From the NCBI RefSeq assembly GCF_900156345.1, contig NZ_FTPP01000001.1, positions 1,922,001 through 1,986,000 on the forward strand: a stretch of 64,000 bases of DNA, read 5' to 3'. The stretch is from Pontibacter indicus. Its GTDB lineage: Bacteria; Bacteroidota; Bacteroidia; Cytophagales; Hymenobacteraceae. How positions within the stretch are numbered: the first letter of the stretch is position 1; every line of letters starts with the position of its first letter. The notes under the pieces are model-generated. The model made no database searches. It saw only the letters and a program-made list of their open reading frames with translations, and was not told where the DNA came from. Below, one piece after another: positions 26,901 through 36,510 of the stretch. The position numbers and the translations under genes are program-made.

Positions 26901-29422
26901 AAAAGAACATAAACATCAACCTGCAAGGCATCATCTTCCACATCGAGGAGGATGGGTATGAGCAACTGGGCCGCTATCTTTCCTCTATCCGCAACTACTT
27001 CTCGAGCTATGAAGGGCACGAGGAGATCGTAGCTGACATTGAGGCGCGTATAGCGGAGATTTTTTCAATGCGCCTCTCTCCGGGCAAACAGGTAATCACA
27101 CTGGAAGATGTGCAGGACCTGGTAGCGCAGATGGGTGAAGTAACTGATTTCGAGATCCTCGAGCCGATGGAGGTGGAAATGCCGCACGCCAGACAGGCCT
27201 ACAGCACCGGCGCTCCTGAGCCTGGGTTCGCCGAGGCCGGTAGTGGTGCCGCAGCCGCAGCCGCTGCAACGGCAGCCCGACCAAGACGCCTGTACCGCGA
27301 CGTGAGCCGCAAAGTGGTAAGCGGTGTGTCGGCAGGTATAGCCAACTACCTGAACGTGGACCCGGTGTGGATTCGCCTGATCTTCGTGTTCCTGGTGATC
27401 GGTACGCCGATAACAGAGGGCATCTCAGGTTCTTTCGGCCTGGTCCTCTACATCATCCTTTGGATTGCGCTGCCAGTAAACTATACCTTGCCTGAAATCA
27501 CGGTGAAAAAGCTATTCCGTGACCCGGACGACAAGAAACTGGCGGGTGTGGCAAGTGGCATCGCCAAGTATTTCGGGGTAGATGTGGCCGTTGTGCGCAT
27601 TCTGTTCCTGGCCCTGATCTTCGCGGGTGGTTTCGGTATACTGGCCTATATCATCCTCTGGGTAGCGGTCCCGGAGGCGGCCAGCCTGACAGAACGTATG
27701 CAAATGCAGGGCAACCCGGTTACGCTGGCCAGTATTGAGCACACGCTCAAGGAAAACCTGAACATGAAAGACCAGAACGGCGAGGAAAGCACTGCCGCTA
27801 AGGTACTGCTGCTGCCTTTTCGCATCATCTCGCAGATAATTAACTGGCTGGGTCGTGCCCTGGGTCCTATCCTGGGCGTGCTGGTGACACTGATACGAGT
27901 AGCTGCCGGCGTTACCCTGCTGGTCATTTCGCTCGGTCTTTCTGTAGCGCTTTTCACCTCCTTGTTTGTGTCCCTGGGCATTGTAGATGGCGATATGATA
28001 AGCATGGGTGATTTTCCGGCCTCCGTCCTTCTGGAGGGCTTTCCCCGGCTCGGACTGGTGGCTGGTTTTTTTGTAGGCCTTATCCCGATCCTGTTCCTGA
28101 TCCTGCTTTCTATCGGGCTGTTGGCGAAGCGCTTCTTTATGCGTCCGCTGGTAGGCTGGTCTCTGTTCGGCATCTGGCTGATCAGCTTGTTCACCATGAT
28201 CGCCTTTATCGCGGCGCACGCTGATAACTTCCGTCGCTCCGGCGAAGTGATGAACACCCAGTCATTCCCGGTGGGGCCATACCCTACCATTACGCTGGAT
28301 GGGTATAACACGAACTCGTCTTTTGAAAACCGCATCTATTTTGATGTACAAGGTCACACTGGTTCCGATGTGCAAGTGCAGCAACGCCTGCAGGCCAAAG
28401 GCAAAACCGAAGCCGAGGCGCAGCAAAACGCCCGCATGGTGACTTACCGCGTGGTTCAGACCGACTCTGTGCTCCGTTTCGACGACAGCTTTGAGTTTGC
28501 CTCGGGTGCGGCTTATCGCAGCCAGCGCATGGACGTGACGTTGATGATTCCGCAGGACAAACAACTGCGCCTCACCAGCAACTTCCTGCGCATGGTGCCT
28601 AGCAGTGCCTTTGAAGAAGAGTACAGCCGCGAAAAAACCCTGCGTAACCTCTGGCAGGTAAAGGGCAACCTGTTAAGCTGCATCACCTGCGCTTCTGATA
28701 CGCTCGACGTAGCTGAAAGCGACTTTGCCTACGCTGCCGCTGCCACAATGGGCGCTGGCGGAAGCGTGCTGATGGATGAATCAGAGTATAGCTCTAACAA
28801 GAAGACCTATGAGTTCAGCAATTTCGATGCGATCACAGTCAACGGTGCTTACCATGTGCAAGTTACCCAAGGCAATGCCTACAGCCTAACCGCCAGTGGC
28901 GACGCAGACGACCTGGAGAAACTCAATATCAGCCAGAACCATGGTGAACTGGTAGTAGAGCACAAAGACAGAACCTTCAAGTTTTTCGACAAACAGGATC
29001 CGGTGCTGATTCAGATCACGGTTCCTGAGCTGCGCAGCCTCGATTTGAGTGGTGCTGTGAAAGCCGATATCGGGCATATCAAGACAGACAACCTCACCCT
29101 TGCCCTGACAGGAGCGACGAAGGCTTTCGTGGATGTGAACGTAAACAGGCTGAAGGCCGATATAACGGGCGCCTCGAAAAGCACATTCACCGGCCGTGCA
29201 GACTACCTTGACATGGATATTGCGGGTGCCAGCAAACTGGACGCCACCCGACTGGTAGCAAATACAGTTGAAGTGGAAGCTGCCGGTGCCTGTAACGTAG
29301 ATGTGCACGCCACCAACACCCTGCGTGCCGATGCCGCTGGTGCCAGCAAGGTGCGCTATAGAGGCAACCCGGACAACGTGGTTACCGATGTGGCCGGCGC
29401 AAGCAAAGTGTCGCGCATGTAA
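26897..29422 (+). CDS. Membrane protein with two PspC domains and a GIN (DUF2807) beta-helix domain
   Basis: An 841-residue inner-membrane protein probably sensing or buffering envelope stress. The N-terminal cytoplasmic region (1-110) is followed by an Ala-rich linker, two PspC domains (about 134-200 and 210-262: RKVVSGVSAGIANYLNVD and KKLAGVASGIAKYFGVD), further membrane helices (about 300-440) and a large soluble part. The last 210 residues form a DUF2807 right-handed helix with a GASK motif recurring about every 22 residues. Translationally coupled to padR. Confidence 0.88.
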   Translation: MKKNININLQGIIFHIEEDGYEQLGRYLSSIRNYFSSYEGHEEIVADIEARIAEIFSMRLSPGKQVITLEDVQDLVAQMGEVTDFEILEPMEVEMPHARQAYSTGAPEPGFAEAGSGAAAAAAATAARPRRLYRDVSRKVVSGVSAGIANYLNVDPVWIRLIFVFLVIGTPITEGISGSFGLVLYIILWIALPVNYTLPEITVKKLFRDPDDKKLAGVASGIAKYFGVDVAVVRILFLALIFAGGFGILAYIILWVAVPEAASLTERMQMQGNPVTLASIEHTLKENLNMKDQNGEESTAAKVLLLPFRIISQIINWLGRALGPILGVLVTLIRVAAGVTLLVISLGLSVALFTSLFVSLGIVDGDMISMGDFPASVLLEGFPRLGLVAGFFVGLIPILFLILLSIGLLAKRFFMRPLVGWSLFGIWLISLFTMIAFIAAHADNFRRSGEVMNTQSFPVGPYPTITLDGYNTNSSFENRIYFDVQGHTGSDVQVQQRLQAKGKTEAEAQQNARMVTYRVVQTDSVLRFDDSFEFASGAAYRSQRMDVTLMIPQDKQLRLTSNFLRMVPSSAFEEEYSREKTLRNLWQVKGNLLSCITCASDTLDVAESDFAYAAAATMGAGGSVLMDESEYSSNKKTYEFSNFDAITVNGAYHVQVTQGNAYSLTASGDADDLEKLNISQNHGELVVEHKDRTFKFFDKQDPVLIQITVPELRSLDLSGAVKADIGHIKTDNLTLALTGATKAFVDVNVNRLKADITGASKSTFTGRADYLDMDIAGASKLDATRLVANTVEVEAAGACNVDVHATNTLRADAAGASKVRYRGNPDNVVTDVAGASKVSRM

Positions 29423-29435
29423 GAAGTCTACAAAA

Positions 29436-29463
29436 AAGGGATAAGCCGCCTGGCTTATCCCTT
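29436..29463. terminator. Bidirectional terminator between the pspC-type gene and pcnB
   Basis: AAGGGATAAGCC and GGCTTATCCCTT form a 12-bp perfect stem with a 4-base loop. The A-run before it (CAAAAAA) gives a T-run on the minus strand for the convergent gene. Confidence 0.8.
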
Positions 29464-29543
29464 CTCTATACCTTACTATACCTGCTCTTAGTACAAAATA
29501 AAACTATATACCCACTTACAGGTTTAATACCTGCTCAATTTGT

Positions 29544-30971
29544 TTAGTTGTTTGGTGAGTTTACCTGGCGAAGTCCCATCTCTTCTCCCTTGCTGAGGAG
29601 GAAAGCGAAGGCTTCGCCAAACTCGTTTTTAACAGTCCCCTCCAGTATCGCCTCCGTCAGCGCTTCCTTCAGCTCTCCTACCGTTTTGCTTGGCTTCAGG
29701 TCAAAAGTCTCCATGATGACCTCTCCTGTGATCACCGGCTGGAAGTTGCGCAGTTTGTCGCTTTCTTCTACCTCTACCAGGCGTTTCTCTACCTTGTCAA
29801 AGTTTTGCAGGTAGCGCTTCACCTTGTTGTCGTTTTTGGAGGTGATGTCGGCGCGGCAAAGCTTCATCAGCGCGTCAATGTCGTCACCGGCCTCGAACAG
29901 GAGCCTGCGGATAGCAGAATCGGTTACTGTATCCTTTACAAGGGCAATCGGGCGCAAGTGTAGGCGCACCAGTTTCTGCACGAACTTCATGTGCTCGTTC
30001 AACGGCAACTTCAGGTCCTTGAACAGCTTGGGCACCATGCGGGCACCGCGCTCCTCGTGGCCGTGGAAGGTCCAGCCCGCCTTTTCGTGATAGCGTTTGG
30101 TGTCGGGTTTGGCAATGTCATGCAAAATGGCTGACCAGCGCAGCCATAGGTCATCCGACACTTCCGCCACGTTGTCGAGAACCTGCAGGGTATGGTAGAA
30201 GTTGTCTTTATGCGAATTGCCCTTGATGGTCTCTACTCCTTGAAGTTCGGCCATCTTTGGGAAGATTAGCTGCAGCAGTCCCGAGGCGAATAGTAATTTG
30301 AAACCATAAGAGGGCTTCGGCGAGAGCACGATCTTGTTCAGCTCGTCGGTAATCCGCTCCTGCGACACGATCTTGATCCGATCTTTATTGTCGATAATGG
30401 CGTCAAAGGTTTCGGGGGCAATGTCGAAGTTGAGTTGGGAGGCGAAGCGGATGGCGCGCATCATGCGCAGCGGGTCATCGGAGAAAGTGATGCCCGGCTC
30501 CAGCGGCGTGCGGATGATCTTGCGCTTCATGTCCTTCAGTCCATCAAAGCGGTCGATCAGCTGGCCGTAGCTGTCCTTGTTCAGGCTTATACCTAAGGCG
30601 TTGATGGTGAAGTCGCGGCGTTTGAGGTCATCTTCGAGTGTTCCGGTTTCTACCTCGGGTTTGCGGGAATGCTCGCGGTAGGACTCCTTTCGGGCTCCTA
30701 CAAACTCCACTTCCCAATCACCGGAGCGCAGCATGGCGGTGCCAAAGTTCTTGAAAACAGACACCTTCGGCTTGTGCGGCAACCTCTTCGACACGCGCTC
30801 AGCCAGTTCGATGCCATCGCCCACACACACTACGTCAATATCTTTAGATGACCGCTTCAGGGCCAGATCGCGCACAAAGCCCCCAATCACATAGGCATCT
30901 ACACCCACCTCTTCGGCAGCGGCGGCCACAGTGTCAAAAATGGGGTGCTCCGGTAATTTTATTGTATCCAT
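29544..30971 (-). CDS. CCA-adding enzyme/poly(A) polymerase family nucleotidyltransferase with HD domain
   Basis: Adds or repairs the tRNA 3' CCA end. The protein has 475 residues. The class II nucleotidyltransferase head is clear (AYVIGGFVRDLALKRSSKDID with the DxD metal motif, then RRDFTINALG), followed by the neck (DDPLRMMRAIRFASQL) and an HD phosphohydrolase domain (RWSAILHDIAKPDTK). The HD domain is typical of bacterial Cca. Poly(A) polymerase activity cannot be excluded. A terminator hairpin from the upstream gene ends only 16 bases before its start codon. Confidence 0.9.
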   Translation of the reverse strand: MDTIKLPEHPIFDTVAAAAEEVGVDAYVIGGFVRDLALKRSSKDIDVVCVGDGIELAERVSKRLPHKPKVSVFKNFGTAMLRSGDWEVEFVGARKESYREHSRKPEVETGTLEDDLKRRDFTINALGISLNKDSYGQLIDRFDGLKDMKRKIIRTPLEPGITFSDDPLRMMRAIRFASQLNFDIAPETFDAIIDNKDRIKIVSQERITDELNKIVLSPKPSYGFKLLFASGLLQLIFPKMAELQGVETIKGNSHKDNFYHTLQVLDNVAEVSDDLWLRWSAILHDIAKPDTKRYHEKAGWTFHGHEERGARMVPKLFKDLKLPLNEHMKFVQKLVRLHLRPIALVKDTVTDSAIRRLLFEAGDDIDALMKLCRADITSKNDNKVKRYLQNFDKVEKRLVEVEESDKLRNFQPVITGEVIMETFDLKPSKTVGELKEALTEAILEGTVKNEFGEAFAFLLSKGEEMGLRQVNSPNN

Positions 30972-30986
30972 TCAAAAAAATCAAAA

Positions 30987-31013
30987 CCTCAGGCGGTATA
31001 GGAACGCCTGAGG
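30987..31013 (-). terminator. Terminator after sua5, immediately before the CCA-transferase start
   Basis: CCTCAGGCG (30987-30995) and CGCCTGAGG (31005-31013) form a perfect 9-bp stem; on the minus strand it is followed by TTTTGATTTTTTT. It lies 16 bases upstream of the next start codon, so it could also attenuate readthrough into that gene. Confidence 0.75.
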
Positions 31014-31126
31014 CACAAAAATAAAGAGATAAAATTTAAGCACGCGCCCAAAATTTTGCCTCAGCTCTAAAATACAGGTATAGCAGGTCTGCACCTATAT
31101 CTATACCTATACCTATACCTTATGCC

Positions 31127-31699
31127 CTAATCCCGAATAACCGTCTGCCTGCCGCTTTCATCAAGCTTTATAATCCGCGATGGTCTTGACTCCACTTCTT
31201 CGTCCTGTCGCCACAGCGCCACGTAGTCTACCCGCTCCTTTATCGTTTCAGAGATTTCAGAGAAAGCTTTTGGGGAAGGCTCGCCGCTTACGTTGGCTGA
31301 GGTGGATACCAGCGGGCGGCCAATCTGTTGTATCAGCCGGTGACAGAACTCGTCTTTGGCAATGCGCATGCCGATGCTGCCGTCCTCTGCGATCAGCTCT
31401 TTGGGCAGGTTTTTGGCACCCGACAGCACAAAGGTCGTCGGCCGTTCCTGCGACTCGGCTAGCTTTTCAAAGCCTTCGGGTACGTTCTCAATGTAGCGGC
31501 GCAGCATCTCCACATCACTCACCAACACGATCATCGACTTGGACTCTTCCCGCTCTTTGATCTTGAAAATCTTCTTCACGGCCTCTGCATTCTCAGCATC
31601 GCAGCCGATCCCCCATACCGTGTCAGTCGGGTATAGGATTACGTTGCCTACCAGCAATTCTTCCTCCGCCGCCTGTACCTCTTTCACCAGGTTTTTCAT
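31127..31699 (-). CDS. L-threonylcarbamoyladenylate synthase (Sua5/YrdC family)
   Basis: Makes threonylcarbamoyl-AMP for the t6A modification of ANN-decoding tRNAs. The protein has 190 residues, a YrdC domain only. Motifs: VILYPTDTVWGIGCDAEN at the substrate site, IFKIKEREESKSMIVLV, and GRPLVSTSANVSGEPSP. The downstream run of four CTATACCT-type octamers near 31095-31120 is non-coding. Confidence 0.93.
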   Translation of the reverse strand: MKNLVKEVQAAEEELLVGNVILYPTDTVWGIGCDAENAEAVKKIFKIKEREESKSMIVLVSDVEMLRRYIENVPEGFEKLAESQERPTTFVLSGAKNLPKELIAEDGSIGMRIAKDEFCHRLIQQIGRPLVSTSANVSGEPSPKAFSEISETIKERVDYVALWRQDEEVESRPSRIIKLDESGRQTVIRD

Positions 31700-31702
31700 G
31701 AT

Positions 31703-31799
31703 TATAATTGTTAATTGTTGGTTGTTAATTGTTGATTCTCCTCTTGTGATTGATCCAAAATAATGGGGAAATCAATCAGCAATTAACAATCAACAATTA
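31703..31799. repeat. Theme-and-inverse spacer between sua5 and the epimerase gene
   Basis: Words TTAATTGTTGATT (left) and AATCAACAATTA (right) recur and face each other across about 60 bases. Both flanking genes lie on the minus strand. It resembles the spacers at 6087 and 33542 in design but not in sequence. Confidence 0.6.
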
Positions 31800-32198
31800 T
31801 CGAATCTCCTGCGTCAGTTCTACCAGCACGCCGTTGGCGCTTTTTGGGTGCACGAAGCACACCAGCTTGTTGTCGGCACCTTTCTTGGGCGTTTCGTTCA
31901 GCAGCGTAAAGCCCTCTCCTTTCAGTCGCTCCATCTCAGCCAGAATATCCTCTACCTCAAAGGCGATGTGGTGTATACCTTCGCCGCGCTTTTCGATGAA
32001 CTTGCTGATGGCGCTATCGGGCGTGGTGCCTTCCAGCAGCTCGATCTTGGTGCCGCCCACCTTGAAGAAGGAGGTGTTCACCGCCTCCGATTCCACGAAC
32101 TCTGTCTTATAGGGCTCTACGCCCAGCAGCTTAAAATAGAGGGCGTTTGCCTCACTAAAATTCTTAACTGCTATACCTATATGTTCTACGTTTACCAT
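31797..32198 (-). CDS. mce: Methylmalonyl-CoA epimerase
   Basis: Interconverts (2R)- and (2S)-methylmalonyl-CoA in the propionate pathway. The protein has 133 residues of the glyoxalase/VOC fold with metal-ligand segments VEHIGIAVKN (His), TKIELLEG (Glu), GIHHIAFEV (His) and VLVELTQ (Glu). The ATG at 32198 is preferred to a TTG two codons earlier. It is divergent from iscS. Confidence 0.93.
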   Translation of the reverse strand: MVNVEHIGIAVKNFSEANALYFKLLGVEPYKTEFVESEAVNTSFFKVGGTKIELLEGTTPDSAISKFIEKRGEGIHHIAFEVEDILAEMERLKGEGFTLLNETPKKGADNKLVCFVHPKSANGVLVELTQEIR

Positions 32199-32211
32199 TT
32201 TCAATTTGTAA

Positions 32212-32243
32212 TTAGTCTAAGTAAGCTTTTTTTGCTAAATTTG
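32212..32243 (+). promoter_or_regulatory. Probable promoter of the isc genes
   Basis: TTAG (32212-32215), 20 bases, TAAATTTG (32236-32243): perfect -7 and a one-base variant -33 of the Bacteroidota consensus. It leaves a leader of about 65 bases before the iscS ATG, with a short CTGTTT/ACAG hairpin potential. Confidence 0.6.
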
Positions 32244-32314
32244 CAGGGATTCAAAACTAATAATTTCTTCCATCTGTTTATAAAACAGTACAACGAGAGA
32301 TAAAAAATAGTGAT

Positions 32315-33529
32315 ATGCTAACATTTCCGATATACTTAGACAACAACGCCACTACGCCGCTCGATCCGCGCGTGCTGGAGGCTATGATGCCATACTTCAC
32401 AGGTAAGTTTGGTAACGCTGCTTCCCGCAACCACGCTTTTGGCTGGCACGCTGAGGAGGCTGTTGACTATGCACGTGAGCAGATTGCCTCACTTATCAAC
32501 TGCTCTCCAAAAGAGATCATCTTTACTTCCGGCGCAACTGAATCAGACAACCTGGCCATCAAAGGTGTGTTTGAGATGTATGCCTCAAAAGGAAACCATA
32601 TTATTACGGCCACTACCGAGCACAAAGCAGTGCTTGATACGTGTAAGCACATCGAGAAGATCGGTGGCAAAGTAACGTACCTGCCGGTTAATGCGGAAGG
32701 TTTGATCGACCTGAAGCAACTGGAAGAAGCCATCACTGACAAGACCATCCTGATCTCCATCATGTATGGTAACAACGAAGTGGGCGTGATCCAGCCGATC
32801 CGCGAGATCTCCGCCATTGCCAAGAAGCGCGGCATCCTGTTCTTCACAGATGCTACCCAGGCGGTGGGCAAGATTCCGGTAGACGTAGAAGCTGACGGCA
32901 TCGACCTGATGGCCTTCTCTGGCCACAAAATGTACGGCCCCAAAGGTGTTGGTGCATTGTATGTGCGTCGCAAAAACCCACGCGTGAAAGTAACTGCCCA
33001 GATGGACGGTGGCGGACACGAGCGCGGCATGCGTTCCGGCACGCTGAACGTTCCAGGTATTGTAGGCCTTGGTAAGGCTTGCGAGATTGCCAAGCAGGAC
33101 ATGGAAAAAGACACAGCCCGCCTTTCAGCAATGCGCGACAGACTCGAGAAAGAGCTTTTGACAATCGAGGAGTCTTATGTGAATGGTTCGCGTGAGCACC
33201 GTCTGCCGCATGTAACCAACATTTCCTTTAAGTATGTAGAAGGTGAAGGCCTGATGATGGGTGTGAAGGACATTGCCGTTTCTTCCGGCTCTGCCTGTAC
33301 CTCCGCTTCATTGGAACCTTCTTATGTGCTAAAAGCATTAGGCTTGAGCGATGACCTGGCGCACTCTTCGCTGCGTTTCGGCCTGAGCCGCTTCACAACA
33401 GACGAAGAAGTAGATTACGCCATCTCACACGTGAAAGAAGCAGTTGCCAAGCTTCGTGAAATGTCTCCGCTTTGGGAGATGTTCAAAGAAGGCATCGACC
33501 TGAACTCCATTGAGTGGGCAGAACATTAA
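32315..33529 (+). CDS. iscS: Cysteine desulfurase IscS
   Basis: Pyridoxal-phosphate enzyme that takes sulfur from cysteine for Fe-S cluster building. The protein has 404 residues. [12 protein letters not shown] opens the protein, the PLP lysine is in [13 protein letters not shown], and the mobile catalytic cysteine loop is [14 protein letters not shown], as in group I IscS/NifS. It is first in iscS-iscU-unknown-iscA. IscR, HscA/HscB and ferredoxin are absent from the cluster. Confidence 0.95.
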   Translation: MLTFPIYLDNNATTPLDPRVLEAMMPYFTGKFGNAASRNHAFGWHAEEAVDYAREQIASLINCSPKEIIFTSGATESDNLAIKGVFEMYASKGNHIITATTEHKAVLDTCKHIEKIGGKVTYLPVNAEGLIDLKQLEEAITDKTILISIMYGNNEVGVIQPIREISAIAKKRGILFFTDATQAVGKIPVDVEADGIDLMAFSGHKMYGPKGVGALYVRRKNPRVKVTAQMDGGGHERGMRSGTLNVPGIVGLGKACEIAKQDMEKDTARLSAMRDRLEKELLTIEESYVNGSREHRLPHVTNISFKYVEGEGLMMGVKDIAVSSGSACTSASLEPSYVLKALGLSDDLAHSSLRFGLSRFTTDEEVDYAISHVKEAVAKLREMSPLWEMFKEGIDLNSIEWAEH

Positions 33530-33541
33530 GATTTTAATTAG

Positions 33542-33595
33542 TAATGTATAATGAGTAATGAATAATTAAACTTCTGTATTACTCATTATACATTA
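33542..33595. repeat. 18-bp perfect inverted repeat in the iscS-iscU spacer
   Basis: TAATGTATAATGAGTAAT (33542-33559) is perfectly repeated in reverse complement at 33578-33595 with an 18-base loop. The rest of the 103-base spacer is made of related words. In RNA it could form a hairpin affecting the IscS/IscU ratio. Confidence 0.85.
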
Positions 33596-33632
33596 ATCAT
33601 TAGTCATTATTAACTAGTAATTATAAACAGCT

Positions 33633-34046
33633 ATGGCTTATTCAGATAAAGTAATCGACCATTATAATAACCCACGCAACGTTGGTACGCTTGACAAGGC
33701 AAAGAACAACGTGGGTACTGGCCTGGTAGGTGCGCCTGAGTGCGGTGACGTAATGCGCCTTCAGATTGAAGTAGACGAGAACCAGGTGATCACGGACGCG
33801 AAGTTCAAGACCTTCGGTTGTGGTTCTGCTATCGCTTCTTCTTCTCTGGCTACCGAGTGGTTGAAGGGTAAGACAGTTGACGAGGCCCTGGCCATCGACA
33901 ACATGGACATCGTGGAAGAGCTGGCATTGCCGCCTGTGAAGATCCACTGCTCCGTACTGGCTGAGGACGCGATTAAGTCTGCCATCAACGACTACAGAGT
34001 AAAGAACGGCCTTCCTGCGCTGGAGATGGCTAAGTCTCACCACTAA
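33633..34046 (+). CDS. iscU: Fe-S cluster scaffold IscU
   Basis: Scaffold on which IscS-derived sulfur and iron form [2Fe-2S] clusters. The protein has 137 residues with the three cluster cysteines in GAPECGDVM, KTFGCGSAIASSS and PVKIHCSVLAEDA; the last two are preceded or followed by the usual LPPVK Hsc70-recognition-like motif, although hscA is not nearby. Confidence 0.96.
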   Translation: MAYSDKVIDHYNNPRNVGTLDKAKNNVGTGLVGAPECGDVMRLQIEVDENQVITDAKFKTFGCGSAIASSSLATEWLKGKTVDEALAIDNMDIVEELALPPVKIHCSVLAEDAIKSAINDYRVKNGLPALEMAKSHH

Positions 34047-34061
34047 GAACCAGACTCGCGA

Positions 34062-34469
34062 ATGGAGTCAACGACCGAGGTGCATGTAGAAAGTGCACGC
34101 ATTCAAAAGCAGATTGAGAACCACTTGGGACTGAGCGGTGACAGTCTGCTTTTCGAATTCAGAAAGCTGGACAACAAAGTGCGTCTGGACCTGATTACGG
34201 TAAACCCGCGCCACCATCAGTCTTTCCTGTTTCATACCGAAATAGGATATGACAGAGTGGACACGCTCCGTAAAATGTGGGACTACGTGCAGAGTTATAA
34301 GGAAAAGGAAAGCCCTTATACCGTGCAGTGGATGGCCCGCGGAGACAAGGAACTAAACACTTCCTACTTCAGGGCCCGCAATATGTATGAGGCGTTGGAC
34401 AAGCTCTACTTCGGCCGTGACATGAACACAATCACGGTGTTCAGTGTTGTATTGAATCCGGTATCTTAA
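34062..34469 (+). CDS. Uncharacterised protein between iscU and iscA
   Basis: A soluble 135-residue protein of unknown function. It has no cysteine, so it cannot hold an Fe-S cluster by thiolates. Sequence: an N-terminal helix ([12 protein letters not shown]), probable beta strands ([20 protein letters not shown]), an HH pair (RHHQSFLF), an aromatic helix ([10 protein letters not shown]) and a C-terminal strand ([10 protein letters not shown]). It starts 15 bases after iscU and ends 13 bases before iscA, so it is made with them. I do not recognise a family. A role as adaptor or regulator in cluster assembly is inferred from position only. Confidence 0.85.
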   Translation: MESTTEVHVESARIQKQIENHLGLSGDSLLFEFRKLDNKVRLDLITVNPRHHQSFLFHTEIGYDRVDTLRKMWDYVQSYKEKESPYTVQWMARGDKELNTSYFRARNMYEALDKLYFGRDMNTITVFSVVLNPVS

Positions 34470-34482
34470 AGAAAGAATTGTT

Positions 34483-34809
34483 ATGATAACAGTATCAGAT
34501 AAGGCAAAAGACAAAGTATTGAAACTGAAGCAGGACGCTCAGCTTGACGATACGTTTCGCCTACGTGCATCTGTAGCTGGAGGCGGTTGTTCTGGTCTCT
34601 CCTACAACCTCGACTTCGACGATGAAGTGAAGCCGATGGATCAGGAGTTTGAAGACAAAGGCATTAAGGTGGTGGTGGATATGAAGAGCTTCCTATACCT
34701 GGCCGGCACCGAACTTGACTTCTCGGACGGTTTGAACGGTAAGGGTTTCTTTTTCAACAACCCGAATGCCTCCCGTACCTGCGGTTGCGGCGACAGCTTC
34801 TCCGTTTAA
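34483..34809 (+). CDS. iscA: A-type Fe-S carrier IscA/HesB
   Basis: Carries Fe-S clusters from IscU to target enzymes. The protein has 108 residues. The three conserved cysteines are in [11 protein letters not shown] and [10 protein letters not shown]. Last gene of the isc cluster, followed by a strong hairpin. Confidence 0.95.
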   Translation: MITVSDKAKDKVLKLKQDAQLDDTFRLRASVAGGGCSGLSYNLDFDDEVKPMDQEFEDKGIKVVVDMKSFLYLAGTELDFSDGLNGKGFFFNNPNASRTCGCGDSFSV

Positions 34810-34830
34810 AGATAACAGCAGCTTATACAG

Positions 34831-34870
34831 AGCAGAAGAGCCCGTTACATATGTAGCGGGCTCTTCTGCT
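34831..34870 (+). terminator. Terminator after iscA
   Basis: A 40-base near-perfect palindrome: 19-base arms (AGCAGAAGAGCCCG.../...CGGGCTCTTCTGCT) with one G.U position and a 2-base centre. The convergent gene's stop lies 46 bases beyond, so it may serve both strands. Two octamers (AGGTATAG) follow at about 34892 and 34909. Confidence 0.85.
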
Positions 34871-34916
34871 ATTATACCTTTTACCTTTGGCAGGTATAGC
34901 TATGCCTCAGGTATAG

Positions 34917-36224
34917 CTATTTCTTCAGGAATCGTAAGGTCTGCTTCTCTCCTACTTCATTCGAGAGTACTAAGGTATAGTTGCCATGTCCGAGGCGGCT
35001 TACATCCAGCGCATGCGTATAGCCTTTTAAGTTTTGACGCAACACCACCCGTCCCATTTTGTCATACACAGCTGCGTTGTAAGCCATGTGAGCGAATGGT
35101 AACTCTACTTTCAACTCTTGCTGAGCGAGCGTCGGATATACAGACGCTAACTTGGCATGTTGATTCGTAACTGCCACAACCTGGTAGTAGGTATACGTAA
35201 GGTCCTCGTCAACTTGCTTTAGTCGGTAATAGGAAGTTCCTAGTAGGGGTTCGTTGTCGTGGAAGGTATAGTTTGTAGTTAGGCTAGTGGTACCTTTGGC
35301 GTTCACAATACCTATGGTGGTAAAGTTTTTGGCATCTGCACTACGCTCAATCTCAAAATGCTTGCTGTCTAATTCTGAGGCTGTCGTCCAGTTCAGTTCG
35401 ATTGCTTTGCCAGTTGTTCGGGCATTAAACTTGGTCAGCTCAACTGGAAGTGCCACGTAATCAGGTTCGAAATTCCATGTTACTTTGACATCGTCGATCG
35501 CTAATCCATGGTCTTGTTCAAGTTCGTCTGGATCATACCAACGCAGCATCACATAGTATCCATCAGGTATAGCTTCGGGCAAGGTATAGGTGAATTCTTT
35601 TCGGTGTTGAGGCGCGTTACCGTCGTAGTGTCCGGCCGTAGTTTTGTTAACAGGGCTATTAAATTGAAGGGATGGGACTATAGTCCAGCCTGGTGTATTG
35701 AGTTTTACTGTCCGATTGAAGGAGGACGGGTACTCAGCAATAGCGTATGTAAACAACAGACGCTGCACATCTGTATTTCTACTCCCGACTCGCCACTGTT
35801 CGGCAGCGAAGGCAATGTCAAGCGCTGTGATTGTTCTGCCAGAGGTATTGTGCAGCAATAAGTTATAGGTAAACTCACCGGGTACATCTGCAGTTATACC
35901 ACCTAATGCTCTATCTATCGAATTTGTATGTCCATAACTGTAAAGACCACCCGTATTAGATGAGCCGTTATTAATGTTGATAGTAGTCCCAGGCTTTGAC
36001 CGATGTACTGTCCAACCATCTGGTATAAATGCTTCTACACCAAGCTGAACCGTGACTACAGAAGAACTGGTAGTAGTGGGTAATGTATTAAAATCCTGCG
36101 TGTAAGTTGTCACAAACCGCCCCATTTCAATTGCCTGCCCGTTCGCAGGTATAACTAAGATTGTTGCGCACCATAGCAACCCCAATGCCGCTACTTGTGC
36201 GGCATGAGTAAAAATCCCCCTCAT
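34917..36224 (-). CDS. Secreted protein with type IX secretion C-terminal sorting domain
   Basis: A 435-residue exported protein. A signal peptide ends near ANGQA (residue 30). Residues 31-260 form a beta-rich domain of unknown function that begins TTYTQDFNTLPTT, a start seen in many Bacteroidota surface proteins. From LPVELTKFNARTTGKAIEL a fibronectin-like module follows (SKHFEIERSADAKNFTTIG, GTSYYRLKQVDED), and the last 80 residues are a T9SS type A sorting domain (VYPTLAQQELKVELPF ... GKYTLVL-like GNYTLVLSNEVGEKQTLRFLKK end). Cargo role is confident; activity unknown. Confidence 0.85.
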   Translation of the reverse strand: MRGIFTHAAQVAALGLLWCATILVIPANGQAIEMGRFVTTYTQDFNTLPTTTSSSVVTVQLGVEAFIPDGWTVHRSKPGTTININNGSSNTGGLYSYGHTNSIDRALGGITADVPGEFTYNLLLHNTSGRTITALDIAFAAEQWRVGSRNTDVQRLLFTYAIAEYPSSFNRTVKLNTPGWTIVPSLQFNSPVNKTTAGHYDGNAPQHRKEFTYTLPEAIPDGYYVMLRWYDPDELEQDHGLAIDDVKVTWNFEPDYVALPVELTKFNARTTGKAIELNWTTASELDSKHFEIERSADAKNFTTIGIVNAKGTTSLTTNYTFHDNEPLLGTSYYRLKQVDEDLTYTYYQVVAVTNQHAKLASVYPTLAQQELKVELPFAHMAYNAAVYDKMGRVVLRQNLKGYTHALDVSRLGHGNYTLVLSNEVGEKQTLRFLKK

Positions 36225-36510
36225 GTTAATGGCTAAAAGTAAAGTTGTAAATTCCTATAGTAAGACTACTTTATTATAAAATATTTACACTAACTCTTAA
36301 CCGTATACCGAAAGTTCAAAAAGGATTTAAAAATATTTGGAAAGTACAAACAATGTTTAAACAACAGAAATAGATAGGCATCATACTGACTAATCAGCTG
36401 ATAAATCACTAATGGCAGAGTTTGGAGTTAGATTGGAAGAGGAGAAGATATAGTGTTCTGAGCACTGAAGACTGCTAGGACGGCATGCGACAACAAGATG
36501 GGAAATGCTT
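36225..36510. other. AT-rich intergenic region after nuoK
   Basis: 286 bases without a gene. No remnant of nuoL was seen. It contains the promoter of the T9SS cargo gene on the minus strand, which I could not place exactly. Confidence 0.4.
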
